Shown piece after piece: positions 44,653 through 53,469 of a stretch of 64,000 nucleotides of DNA. A program made the position numbers and the translations under genes. Source of the stretch: Marinobacter sp. F4216 (lineage in GTDB: Bacteria; Pseudomonadota; Gammaproteobacteria; Pseudomonadales; Oleiphilaceae); contig NZ_JAIOUO010000002.1 of NCBI RefSeq assembly GCF_019931195.1, positions 124,001-188,000 on the forward strand, written 5' to 3'. Each line of letters opens with the position of its first letter. The first letter of the stretch is position 1. Below the pieces are notes generated by a model, which searched no databases, was not told where the DNA came from, and saw only the letters and a program-made list of their open reading frames with translations.

Positions 44653-45303
44653 ATGGTGAGTCGTTGTCCGGTGTGCCTGCAGGCAGAGCTCACCGCTTTC
44701 CAGACTATCAAGCAATACTCCTATCTGCGTTGCCCCACTTGTGAGGCTACGGTGATGGCGGAGGGGTGCCGTCTTTCGGCTGATGAGGAACGGGGTATCT
44801 ATGACTGCCACGAGAATGATCTGGCAGACCCGGGCTATCGGCGTTTCCTGAGCAAGCTCCTCGAGCCGCTGCTGGCCGAGTTGGAGCAGGGCATGTGTGG
44901 CCTCGATTTCGGCTGTGGCCCGGGTCCGGCGCTGGCGGACATGCTGAGCGAGGCCGGTATGTCGATGTCACTGTACGATCCGTTTTTCTATCCGGACACC
45001 GGCGCTCTGTTGAGCACCTACGATTTCATTACCTGCACCGAGGTGGTGGAGCATCTACATGAGCCGGCCGAGGTCTTCCGGCAACTGGATAGGCTAATGA
45101 AGCCTGGCGGCTGGCTGGGTGTGATGACCTGCTTTCAGACAGACGACGACCGGTTTGCCAACTGGCACTATCGCCGTGATCCGACCCACGTTGTCTTTTA
45201 CCGGGAGAAAACACTCGGGATGATTGCCGAACAGCTTGGCTGGCGTATCCGTATTCCAAGAAAGGATGTGGTGCTCTTCCAGAAGCCATTTACTGGTCAG
45301 TGA
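44653..45303 (+). CDS. Class I SAM-dependent methyltransferase with N-terminal zinc ribbon
   Basis: 216 residues. N-terminal CPVC...CPTC zinc ribbon (residues 5-30), then SAM motif I GLDFGCGPGPALADML and FITCTEVVEHLHEPA. Such proteins modify diverse small molecules; target unknown. ATG 44653 chosen; the frame extends to 44569 without a clear RBS. Last 14 bases overlap the convergent PA2778-type gene. Confidence 0.88.
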   Translation: MVSRCPVCLQAELTAFQTIKQYSYLRCPTCEATVMAEGCRLSADEERGIYDCHENDLADPGYRRFLSKLLEPLLAELEQGMCGLDFGCGPGPALADMLSEAGMSMSLYDPFFYPDTGALLSTYDFITCTEVVEHLHEPAEVFRQLDRLMKPGGWLGVMTCFQTDDDRFANWHYRRDPTHVVFYREKTLGMIAEQLGWRIRIPRKDVVLFQKPFTGQ

Positions 45304-46291
45304 TCGAAGTCTGAGGGCAGGCGGGAATCGAACAATATTCCGGGGCTATCTCGTCGGGTGGTTCTACTTCGGCCGGCGCTGAAAAACGCAGGGGGGCCAG
45401 CCGGGAGGCGCAAAGCTGGGCCTCGGTGGCCTGCTGGCGACACCCCAGCTCTCCCAAAGTGTGACCAAGGTTGTTCCAGCCCTCGGCTATGTCGGGAAAG
45501 CGGGTGACCATGCGGCTGAAGTGACGAACTGCCTGCTTCCGGTTACCCATGTCGTAAGCGAGATTTCCCTGGCCAAACACCGCCGCTGGTTGATTCGGCC
45601 ATTGCTGCTCGGCCGTCTGGTAGGCGGTCATGGCCGCGAGGGTTTGCCCGGTGCTTTCCAGGTCGTACCCGGCGTCGAGGAATTTCAGAGGTTCGGCCGT
45701 TGCCGGCACCTGATCGGGGGGCAGCATGACGACGGCCCAGTTATCGGCGCGGCCCCAGGTATTGATAAAGGCACGAATGGGAGCTTCGTAGTGTTTCCGG
45801 GTGTCGGTGTTCAGAATCAGCGTGCGTTCTTCGGAATCAAATCCCACGGCAACGGCAAAGTGCCATTGTGGCCACCAGCCAAAACGCAGGTTCTGCATCA
45901 CAAGCACCGGGTTGCCCGCCGCCAGTTCCTTCAGCAGGCTGTCCAGGGTGCCATCGAGTTGGTAGACCAGAAAATTGTGGGCCCGGCCTGCGGCGATCAG
46001 TTCAACCTGGAGGGTGCCTTCCCGACCGGGGATATAAACCAGTTCCCGAAGCACATCCGGGTTCGTTGTCAGCCCCTGGCTGTTCAGGGTCATGGCCAGC
46101 GAGGCCGGCCCACACTGAAAACGCTCCTGAGGATAAAACGGCACATCCTCCAGCAGGACACGCTGGGGCAGGGAGGGGGAGTCGGGGCCCGATTGAGGCC
46201 AGTGGTCCGTGGACGCGCAGGCACTCAGCATCATCGCCAGCAGTGCGCCGGCGATGTGCTTGAACGAGCTTCTGGTTGCTTGTACCTGCAC
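45290..46291 (-). CDS. PA2778-type C39-like cysteine peptidase lipoprotein with TPR
   Basis: Signal peptide with lipobox LSAC near residue 25, so lipid-anchored in the envelope. Residues about 40-190: papain-like C39 domain with catalytic Cys in FQCGPASLA and His in PQWHFAVAV; residues about 200-300: TPR repeats. Pseudomonas PA2778 family. It starts at the base beside the stop of the PA2779-type gene, so the two are coupled. Substrate unknown. Confidence 0.9.
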   Translation of the reverse strand: MQVQATRSSFKHIAGALLAMMLSACASTDHWPQSGPDSPSLPQRVLLEDVPFYPQERFQCGPASLAMTLNSQGLTTNPDVLRELVYIPGREGTLQVELIAAGRAHNFLVYQLDGTLDSLLKELAAGNPVLVMQNLRFGWWPQWHFAVAVGFDSEERTLILNTDTRKHYEAPIRAFINTWGRADNWAVVMLPPDQVPATAEPLKFLDAGYDLESTGQTLAAMTAYQTAEQQWPNQPAAVFGQGNLAYDMGNRKQAVRHFSRMVTRFPDIAEGWNNLGHTLGELGCRQQATEAQLCASRLAPLRFSAPAEVEPPDEIAPEYCSIPACPQTSITDQ

Positions 46292-46693
46292 TTACCGGAT
46301 GCAGTTGATAAAGCTGAATATGTTGGTGGCGCAGAGCATGTCGGTGACAATAAACACCAGCAGGAACAGCACGATAATGCCGACCACATCCTGACCCGCT
46401 GGCGCCTCGGCCAGCTGCTGCTCAAAATCGGCCAGCTCGGTTGGGGTCAGATTCTGGATGCGGTCCCGGACCTGATCCTCACTCACGCCAAGCTCCAGAA
46501 GCTTGTTCTGAACCTCCTCGGTGTCGAGCATGTCCATCAGTTGCTGGCGATCCAGTTCCTGCTGTTGGCCATGAATCATTTCGCCGGTGCCCACCATGGC
46601 TGCGGTGGCGGCGGAGGACCATACCGTCCCCATTGCCAGTACCAGTGCCATAAAAAATGAAATGTGTCTGAGGTGTTTTCTGATGCCTGACAT
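46292..46693 (-). CDS. PA2779 family exported membrane protein
   Basis: 133 residues. Signal peptide, a Gln/Leu-rich helical middle (LDRQQLMDMLDTEEVQNKLLELGVS), and a C-terminal TM (DVVGIIVLFLLVFIVTDMLC) ending FINCIR. It matches PA2779, always found beside a PA2778-type peptidase. The peptidase may process or partner this protein (inference). Confidence 0.9.
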   Translation of the reverse strand: MSGIRKHLRHISFFMALVLAMGTVWSSAATAAMVGTGEMIHGQQQELDRQQLMDMLDTEEVQNKLLELGVSEDQVRDRIQNLTPTELADFEQQLAEAPAGQDVVGIIVLFLLVFIVTDMLCATNIFSFINCIR

Positions 46694-46800
46694 CGGGAGT
46701 TTCCTTTTATTAACTATTTGACGGTAAACAATAAAGCACAGCTTGTTGGTGGTTCAACATACAAAGTTGTCATGGTCTTCGATTCTGCCCGGGCGACGGC

Positions 46801-48261
46801 TCAAAAGGTGGATAATCCGCTGGCCTCCATCAGGCGATAACGCCAGTACTTGATGGAGGATTCGTCCGCCCATGCTTCGTAGGGCAGGCTGAGCGTGGGA
46901 TCCTCCGCCGGACCTGCCTGCCACTGGCTGTCGAAAAAGCTGGTTGCTTTCCCGGCCAGAGGTGACTCGCGTGCTACAGACAGCCAGACATCCGCTTCCA
47001 GATTAAGATCATCCAGATTGCGTCGGGTGAAATTTGCCGACCCCAGAAGGATCTCGGTATCGCCGTTCGCTGGGTGCAGCATAAGTAGCTTGCTGTGACA
47101 CTGCTCGCCCCGGGTATTGCACCAGCGAACCGGGATGCCTGCCCGGTGCAGCTCCACGGCTACCTGTCGGTTTGGGATTCCGCTTTTCTGGTGGCCGAAC
47201 GCCTCATTGTTGGGGTCCAGCAGTATTCTGAGGCCGACGCCCCGTTCGTGCGCGGCCAAAAGACTCTGCACGATGGCCCGGTGGGACAGGTAGAACATGG
47301 CCATATCAACACCGTCATCTTTGCCGGCACGATCGATCATGTCCAGTGCTTTGTCTCGAATGGCCGACTCGGTCAGCAGGCGAAGGGTGCCACTGTGCGG
47401 TTTCTGGCCCTCTGGCATTTCCTGTGCCCGGCTTTCCTGAGCCAGCTTGATCCATGGCCCAAGAATTGAATCATCCGCGCCGGACATGGCCATGACGGCC
47501 TGCTCGCTCCGCAGCACATCCGCGACGGCCGTACCGCCAAAGCTCAGGCCAAGATTGCTGTGCCGGCTGCTTCCGTCATGTGGGTTGGCGGAGGTGACCA
47601 GTGCCTGCAAGCGCCCATCGTGATCGGCTACCAGCAGTTTGCGGTGATTGGCTTTGAAATTTGGCAAGGCCAGATAGCTGCGCAGGGTAACCGGGTGTTC
47701 CCCCAGGGCATTGTCCAGCCATCCATCCTGTGCGTTGTTGCCGAACCATTGGCAGCACACTCGCCAGAGTGCGGACCAGGTGGGGTTGCTGTCCCGGAGT
47801 GGACGGAGGTCGGTTTCCACCACCGTTATGCCTGCCTCGCGAAGCTGCTTGAAGAACGATGATGTGGTGCCGCCGTACATGGTGTTCAGAGGATCGGAGA
47901 TGACTATGATCTCCATGTCGGGCTGTGATTGCTTGCGCGCTATGAGGGTGTCTGTCAGCTGCTGCGCGAGCGGGCGGTGGGGAACGCCTTCGGGCCGGGT
48001 GCTGTTGTAGAGAAACATGTCCAGCAGAACGAACTGCTCGGCCCCGGCAATCAGGCGGAACACCTCATCAAAGATTTCATGTTGCCGGGTTTCCGAGCCA
48101 TCCTTGTGATGCATCGTGGTGTCTGTGTGTAGCCTTGCATTCACCAGCGGCGCGGGCTCACCCTCGTAACGGATGCCAGGGGGCAGGGGTTTGCAGGAAT
48201 GGTAGATTCCTGTGGCCAGCAGCAACAGGCCGGTCAGTGTCAGCAGTAACTTCAGTGTCAT
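46801..48261 (-). CDS. Phospholipase-D-like protein with altered second HKD motif
   Basis: 486 residues; N-terminal hydrophobic anchor (LLLTLTGLLLLATGIY). Two PLD domains: first HKD motif intact (NHRKLLVAD, near residue 205), second reads CHSKLLMLH then LLGSANFTRRN (near 395), so the Asp is His. Overall organisation fits periplasmic PLD/cardiolipin-synthase-like proteins. Divergent from the kinase operon. Confidence 0.9.
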   Translation of the reverse strand: MTLKLLLTLTGLLLLATGIYHSCKPLPPGIRYEGEPAPLVNARLHTDTTMHHKDGSETRQHEIFDEVFRLIAGAEQFVLLDMFLYNSTRPEGVPHRPLAQQLTDTLIARKQSQPDMEIIVISDPLNTMYGGTTSSFFKQLREAGITVVETDLRPLRDSNPTWSALWRVCCQWFGNNAQDGWLDNALGEHPVTLRSYLALPNFKANHRKLLVADHDGRLQALVTSANPHDGSSRHSNLGLSFGGTAVADVLRSEQAVMAMSGADDSILGPWIKLAQESRAQEMPEGQKPHSGTLRLLTESAIRDKALDMIDRAGKDDGVDMAMFYLSHRAIVQSLLAAHERGVGLRILLDPNNEAFGHQKSGIPNRQVAVELHRAGIPVRWCNTRGEQCHSKLLMLHPANGDTEILLGSANFTRRNLDDLNLEADVWLSVARESPLAGKATSFFDSQWQAGPAEDPTLSLPYEAWADESSIKYWRYRLMEASGLSTF

Positions 48262-48416
48262 CCCTGTTTGTCCATCCTGTGGTGTTTACAGCAGGGCAGC
48301 GTGTGCGCTGCCTCCCAGCTCAACAAACCCTTACAAAAAGCAATCGATCACCTGTATCAATCGCGGCTTCGGTGTTTCTAAACTAACAAGATCAAAGATT
48401 TAGAACAAAGTTGCCT

Positions 48417-50063
48417 GTGAAATCCATAGCTTTTTTATTAACACACCTGTTCAGTCTCAGGTTGCTGATCCTGCTAGCAGCCGTCGTGGCCGTGCTGTTT
48501 GGTGAGCATCTTGCCTTTCTGGGCTGGGTGGATCGCGTTGTGCTCGGGCTGACTGCGTCCGGTGATTCCCGGCTGGCGGCTTTGCCAGTGCCGGTGGATG
48601 CCGTGCCCGTTCTGCTGGCCAGCCGGGGCTGGTCGGAGCCCCTGTGGTCCGATCTGGCGGTGCATTCTGGTCTGCTCCTGATGGCCGGTTACCTGATGCT
48701 GGCGGTTCCCCGTATGGGTGCCGCAGTGGCGTTGCCGGTTACCCTGCTGATGGGTGGTTCTCTGGTGGTTGCGCAGGCAGCGTTGGCGGTCAGCCGGAAC
48801 GAGTGGCTGCCCCTGGGCGAAGTGGTTCTGCTGCTGGCTGCAGGGTTTCTGGTGATGCTGTTCTGGCTTCAGCCCCGCAGGGAGATCCGGGCACTGACGG
48901 AGAATGCCCGGACCGCCCGGTTGCGCCTTGCACGCATACTCCTGCAGCAGGGCAACACCGATGAGTCTCTGGAAGCCATTGATGCCTGCCCGGCCTGTGA
49001 CGAGGCGCTGGATGTTCGCCACGAGATAGCCATCCAGCAAGAGCGCAAGCGCCAGTACGACAAGGCGATACGCACCTACCGCAGCATCCTTGAGCGCAAG
49101 AAAAACTTCCGGGATACCGCAGAGCGTCTGGCGGCGCTGCAAAACATGGCGGCTAATGCACCCTCTGTGCAGGCCGGCGCTATGGATGCGACCCGAACTC
49201 TGCTGATGCCCCAGCAGTCGGTCAGCCGGCCCGCGCTGGGCCGTTATGAAATCGAGCGGGAAATCGGTCGTGGGGCCATGGGCGTGGTGTATCTGGGAAC
49301 CGATCCCAAGATTGCTCGTACGGTAGCGATCAAAACCCTCAGTTACGACGCCTTTGATGACGGCCAGTTGCAGGAGCTGAAAGCCCGGTTTTTCCGCGAA
49401 GCCGAGGCCGCAGGCCGGCTCAGTCATCCCGATATTGTCACCGTCTACGACGTGGGAGAAGAATCCGACCTGGCGTACATTGCCATGGATTATGCCCAGG
49501 GGCGGCCCTTGAGCGAGTTCGCCAAACCGGGAAAATTGCTGCCGTTGCCGACCGTGCTGGACATCGTGGTTCGTGTTGCCGAGGCACTGGCCTACGCCCA
49601 TAGCCAGAAGATCGTGCACCGGGACATCAAGCCCGGAAACATTATCTACAATCCGGATACCGGTGGTATCAAGATCACCGATTTCGGTATTGCCAAGATC
49701 TCCGATGACTCCCGCACCCGCACTGGCAGCGTGATGGGTAGCCCGCTTTACATGTCCCCGGAACAGCTGAAGGGACAGAAAGTGACCGGGGCGTCGGACA
49801 TCTACAGTCTGGGCGTCACCCTCTACAAGCTGGTCAGCGGCGAGACACCCTATCAGGGCGATACCCTGGCCAATCTCACTTATCAGATCCTCAACAAGCG
49901 CCCGCGCAGTGTCCGCGAGTTCAACCAGGACTTGCCTGGTGGCCTCGTGCGCCTGATCAACAAAGCCATACAGCGGGAGCCGGACAAGCGCTTTTCCTCC
50001 GCCACCAATATGGCTGAGTCCATCCGCAGGCTAGCCACCAAAGAAGCCATGGAGTTGTCCTGA
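48417..50063 (+). CDS. Membrane-bound serine/threonine protein kinase
   Basis: About 548 residues. N-terminus: one TM, a 70-residue loop, then three TM segments; middle: a helical TPR-like linker (residues 160-250); C-terminus: Hanks-type kinase (from residue about 278): glycine loop IGRGAMGVVY, VAIKTL Lys, HRDIKPGN, DFGIAK, SPLYMSPEQ. The TM layout resembles the CHASE2-kinase family without its large sensor. Start GTG 48417 or TTG 48411. Stop overlaps the PP2C start. Confidence 0.9.
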   Translation: MKSIAFLLTHLFSLRLLILLAAVVAVLFGEHLAFLGWVDRVVLGLTASGDSRLAALPVPVDAVPVLLASRGWSEPLWSDLAVHSGLLLMAGYLMLAVPRMGAAVALPVTLLMGGSLVVAQAALAVSRNEWLPLGEVVLLLAAGFLVMLFWLQPRREIRALTENARTARLRLARILLQQGNTDESLEAIDACPACDEALDVRHEIAIQQERKRQYDKAIRTYRSILERKKNFRDTAERLAALQNMAANAPSVQAGAMDATRTLLMPQQSVSRPALGRYEIEREIGRGAMGVVYLGTDPKIARTVAIKTLSYDAFDDGQLQELKARFFREAEAAGRLSHPDIVTVYDVGEESDLAYIAMDYAQGRPLSEFAKPGKLLPLPTVLDIVVRVAEALAYAHSQKIVHRDIKPGNIIYNPDTGGIKITDFGIAKISDDSRTRTGSVMGSPLYMSPEQLKGQKVTGASDIYSLGVTLYKLVSGETPYQGDTLANLTYQILNKRPRSVREFNQDLPGGLVRLINKAIQREPDKRFSSATNMAESIRRLATKEAMELS

Positions 50064-50815
50064 TGAAGCTGGAAGTTGCTGGCATCAGTCATACGGGGGC
50101 CGTTCGGGATTCCAACCAGGACGTGGTCGCCTGGCAGGTGACCGATGATGGTGGTTCGGCGCTGCTGGTGGTTGCTGATGGTATGGGCGGTTATCAGGGC
50201 GGAGAAATCGCCAGCCGGCTGGCCGCCGATTCGGTGATGGAAGTGATGGTGCCGGTGCTGTTCCTGGACGCAGCCGACAAAGGTGAGATCGATCCGAACG
50301 ACTGCCTGGAAACGGCGTTTGACCTGGCCAATGACCGAATTCTGGAACGGCGCAAGACCGATGAGCGTCTGGAGAAAATGGGCACCACTCTGGTTGTCGC
50401 CTGGGTGGAGGGTAACACGGCGCACATTACCCATGCCGGGGACTCCCGTTGTTACCTGATCCGTGACGGCCAGCCGACCTGCCTGACCCGGGATGACACC
50501 GTGGTTCAGAACATGCTGGAAGACGGCAGCATCAACGAGGCCGACGTGGCCAATGTCCCCTTTCGCAATGTACTGACCCGGGCGGTGGGGGCCATGAACC
50601 CACTGGAACTGACGTTCTGCAGCCAGCCGGTGCGCCCCGGGGATTGCTTGCTTCTGTGTTCGGATGGGCTGACCCATTCCGTGCCCGAGGCCGAGTGGAG
50701 CAGGATTTTGAAGGAATCTGAAAGCAGGGAGAGCGCAGTGAACGCATTGATCGAAGCCGCTTTGGAGCGTCAGGCCTCGGACAATGTGTCGGTTGTTTTA
50801 CTGACTCTGAAGTAA
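50063..50815 (+). CDS. PP2C-family protein serine/threonine phosphatase
   Basis: 250 residues. Metal-binding motifs in order: RDSNQD near residue 16, VADGMGGYQGGE near 37-48, HAGDSRCYL near 125, SDGLTHSV near 200, DNVSVVLL at the end. Cytoplasmic PPM phosphatase, expected to reverse the kinase upstream. ATG overlaps the kinase TGA. Confidence 0.95.
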   Translation: MKLEVAGISHTGAVRDSNQDVVAWQVTDDGGSALLVVADGMGGYQGGEIASRLAADSVMEVMVPVLFLDAADKGEIDPNDCLETAFDLANDRILERRKTDERLEKMGTTLVVAWVEGNTAHITHAGDSRCYLIRDGQPTCLTRDDTVVQNMLEDGSINEADVANVPFRNVLTRAVGAMNPLELTFCSQPVRPGDCLLLCSDGLTHSVPEAEWSRILKESESRESAVNALIEAALERQASDNVSVVLLTLK

Positions 50816-50840
50816 CCCTTTCAACACATAGGAGCCTGAT

Positions 50841-51191
50841 ATGGCATCGTTTTCCCAACTGGTTGATAGCGTGGTCGTTAACACGTTCGATTTGGACCAG
50901 TCTGTAATCCGTATTGGCCGCGCTGCCGGCAACGACATCCAGATTGATGAAATCTCGGTCAGCGGCCAGCACGCGATTATTGAAACTGTGCCTAACATCT
51001 ATCTGGAAGGTACCGTGGATTACTACATTACGGATCTGGACAGCACAAACGGCACCTTTGTAAACGACATTCGCATCGGAGCCCGTCAGCGGCTCAACAG
51101 CAACGATATGGTGCGGGTAGGCTGGAACGAGTTCCGGTTCGTGGATGAAGAAGAAAGCGCCCTGGAAAAGACTGCGTACATCCTGGACTGA
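50841..51191 (+). CDS. FHA domain protein
   Basis: 116 residues forming one FHA domain: IRIGRAAGNDIQI, SGQHAII, STNGTFVND: the GR..., S..H and N phosphothreonine-binding residues are all present. A small adaptor for phosphothreonine peptides, in one operon with the kinase and phosphatase, so it likely reads kinase output. Confidence 0.93.
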   Translation: MASFSQLVDSVVVNTFDLDQSVIRIGRAAGNDIQIDEISVSGQHAIIETVPNIYLEGTVDYYITDLDSTNGTFVNDIRIGARQRLNSNDMVRVGWNEFRFVDEEESALEKTAYILD

Positions 51192-51233
51192 GGTGGGCTC
51201 CCGCCCTGGCCTTCCGGCAGGGCGGGTGTCGGG

Positions 51234-51965
51234 TTACTCGGACTCTTCCGGCAACTCGGCGTTATGAAACACGTTCTGGACATCGTCCAGTTCATTCAGC
51301 ATGTCGAGGAATTTTTCGAACATGGGAATGTCGTCACCCTCAATCGGTGAGGTCGTTTTAGGCAGGAACTGGATTTCGTCGGTTTCAAAGTCGATATCCG
51401 GGAAAGCATCCACCAGCGCCTGACGGGCTTTGGCGAACTCGGTGTTCGGCGTGAACACGGTGATCATGCCGTCTTCGCTTTCGATGTCCTGAACATCCAC
51501 ATCCGCTTCCATCAGACTCTCAAGTACAGCTTCTTCATCCTCACCTTTGAAGGCGAAAATGGCACAGTGGTCAAACATGTGGGCGACTGCGCCCGGAGTG
51601 CCGATCTTGCTCTTGGTCTTGGTGAAGGCAAAACGAACATCACCGAACGTGCGGTTCGGGTTGTCGGTCAGACAATCCACAATCACCATGCAGTTGCCCG
51701 GGCCGTAACCTTCGTAACGGGCTGCTGCGTAATCTTCGCCACCGCCGCCCTTGGCTTTGTCGATCGCTTTATCGATCACGTGCGCCGGTACCTGGGCTTT
51801 CTTGGCACGGTCAATCAGTCCCCGCAGGGCCAGGTTGCCGTCCGGGTCAATGCCGCCGGACTTTGCGCACATGTAAATCTCACGACCGAACTTACTGTAC
51901 ACCTTGGTTTTTGCCGCGGCCGTCTTGGCCATGGATTCTTTGCGATTCTGGTAGGCTCTGCCCAT
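51234..51965 (-). CDS. YebC/PmpR family DNA-binding regulatory protein, YeeN type
   Basis: 243 residues; opening [57 protein letters not shown] and [19 protein letters not shown] are the TACO1/YebC fold. The N-terminus lacks the usual AGHSKW of YebC and matches the YeeN branch. In some bacteria YebC-family proteins aid translation of proline stretches or repress quorum-sensing genes; role here not known. Confidence 0.92.
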   Translation of the reverse strand: MGRAYQNRKESMAKTAAAKTKVYSKFGREIYMCAKSGGIDPDGNLALRGLIDRAKKAQVPAHVIDKAIDKAKGGGGEDYAAARYEGYGPGNCMVIVDCLTDNPNRTFGDVRFAFTKTKSKIGTPGAVAHMFDHCAIFAFKGEDEEAVLESLMEADVDVQDIESEDGMITVFTPNTEFAKARQALVDAFPDIDFETDEIQFLPKTTSPIEGDDIPMFEKFLDMLNELDDVQNVFHNAELPEESE

Positions 51966-52268
51966 CTTCGCTGCCTCTTGTTTAATGCGGAAAGTGCGGG
52001 ATTTTACTCAACATTCGGCGTTCAGGACAGGCCTGATTGGTAGCCTCGGGTTCTGCACTGCACGGGGCGACCGGGAGACATGACACGTTTCTTTCGGGGT
52101 CGGCGAAATTGGCTTCAGTTAGATGGACTTAGGATACCCCTGCAGGGAGCATACTTGACGTACCTGTGGTAACTGCTGAACTAGGGGCACAGGTGGTCCC
52201 GTTGTCAGCCTGTGTTTTCACGAAATCCAGAAGGCTCGGTTCAGAGTCGATCAGTTCAGGAGTTCAAG
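51966..52268. other. Gene-free stretch upstream of the small secreted protein triplet
   Basis: 303 bp between the yeeN-type start and the first LPPTAAG gene. No ORF, tRNA or terminator recognised. An AGGAG RBS lies at its right end; a TTGACG at about 52154 could be a -35 but no convincing -10 follows. Confidence 0.4.
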
Positions 52269-52577
52269 ATGAAACGCTTACTGATTTATGCAGCATCCCT
52301 GGTTCTTGCGTTGGCTTTGGCGCCAGCCTATGGATCCAGTCACGGGCACGACAGTGGGATGGACTCCATGGAAGAAGATGGTAAGGCGATGGAGGAGCAT
52401 CGGGAGGAAGCGATGGACCGCGGTGCACACCAGGGTCCCGATATTGAAGAGCTGCCGCCAACAGCCGCAGGACAGGAGTCCGAGGGCGGAATGGACGATA
52501 CCATGCAGGACAATATGGATGAGCATGGCGAAGGAGACCCTCGAATGGATATGGAGGAGCCCGGTTCAGAAATGTAA
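52269..52577 (+). CDS. Small secreted acidic His/Met-rich protein, LPPTAAG family member 1
   Basis: Family not recognised. 102 residues: signal peptide (KRLLIYAASLVLALALAPAYG), then an acidic segment rich in His, Met, Asp and Glu (SSHGHDSGMDSMEEDGKAMEE), the core EELPPTAAGQESEGG, and a Met/acid tail. Disordered by composition. RBS TTCAGGAG before ATG 52269. The paralog at 52887 shares signal peptide, SSHGHD start and core. A metal-binding role is suggested by composition only. Confidence 0.8.
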   Translation: MKRLLIYAASLVLALALAPAYGSSHGHDSGMDSMEEDGKAMEEHREEAMDRGAHQGPDIEELPPTAAGQESEGGMDDTMQDNMDEHGEGDPRMDMEEPGSEM

Positions 52578-52886
52578 TTCTGGCCAACGAGGCAGCGGGC
52601 AGGGCGCTCGCTGCCATCCTTCGTGCTTCTCTAACCACCTTGCTAATCGGTCATATCAGCTTTGTCGATCAACTAAGCGCATCATTATGTATAGGTTGAG
52701 TGGATTATTGGTTTTCGCCTGATAACTCAAACCTATGAAACTAATCGTGGTCAATTCCCTCTCATCAGTCCCGGGTTATACCGACTGAATTTCTGTTCAT
52801 AGGTGGGTGAGATCCGACGCGGTGCTCGCCTTTTTCCAACCGACTGACAGCCCAGGATGGCGCTGATTACTATTCTGGGAGAACTC
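52578..52886. repeat. Inter-paralog spacer with two hairpins
   Basis: 309 bp without a gene. Holds a GC hairpin at 52591-52615 (GGCAGCG / CGCTGCC) that is repeated after the second paralog at 53206-53231, and an imperfect 11-bp inverted repeat at 52691-52736 (ATAGGTTGAGT / ACTCAAACCTAT, one bulge). Repeated 3' hairpin indicates that duplication included the downstream flank. Confidence 0.55.
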
Positions 52887-53192
52887 ATGATGAAACGTTT
52901 ACTGATTTCTTCTGCATCCCTGGCAGTTGCGCTCGCCTTCGGGCCAGCCTACGGGAGCAGCCACGGACATGACGAGGGTAAGGACTCCATGGAAAAGGAC
53001 GCTCCGACTATGGAGGCGCATGGGGAAGAGGCGATGGACGAGACCGTGGATGTCGAGGATCTTCCACCCACCGCAGCGGGGCAGGAGTCCGGGGACAGCA
53101 TGGACTCTGAGATGGAAGACAATATGGCCATACCGCCTGATGAAACCGATCCCAGGACTCTGGAGCAGGACGAATCGGATTCAGGCTACTGA
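52887..53192 (+). CDS. Small secreted acidic protein, LPPTAAG family member 2
   Basis: About 101 residues, paralog of the preceding gene: signal peptide (MMKRLLISSASLAVALAFGPAYG), SSHGHDEGKDSME, core VEDLPPTAAGQESGD, acidic tail. Start ATG 52887 (RBS gggag) or 52890. More acidic than histidine-rich after residue 35. Ends in the same type of hairpin as member 1. Confidence 0.8.
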   Translation: MMKRLLISSASLAVALAFGPAYGSSHGHDEGKDSMEKDAPTMEAHGEEAMDETVDVEDLPPTAAGQESGDSMDSEMEDNMAIPPDETDPRTLEQDESDSGY

Positions 53193-53205
53193 TAGGTTTA
53201 AACAT

Positions 53206-53231
53206 GGCAGCGGGCAGGAATGCTTGCTGCC
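53206..53231 (+). repeat. Hairpin after the second LPPTAAG gene
   Basis: GGCAGC / GCTGCC stem; the base sequence through GGCAGCGGGCAGG is the same as at 52591, so it is a duplicated element. T-tract is weak, so terminator status is uncertain. Confidence 0.55.
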
Positions 53232-53469
53232 ATTCTCTTGCTTGGTCCTGCCTTTGCACCTCCTCACGGTTATGTGTTCAGACTAAATATTTCAACAATG
53301 TTTTTTCTACGCCAGCTGTAACTAATCCGCGCAATCGTCCTCTAATTCCTAGTTACTTCGGATCAGGGTTGGCGATAACCGAGGTGGCGGGCCTATTCGA
53401 TAACAACACGTCCGTCTTCTCAGAGTCTTCCGGTGGGCACCATCGGAGAGAAGTTGAGGAGGACGAATC

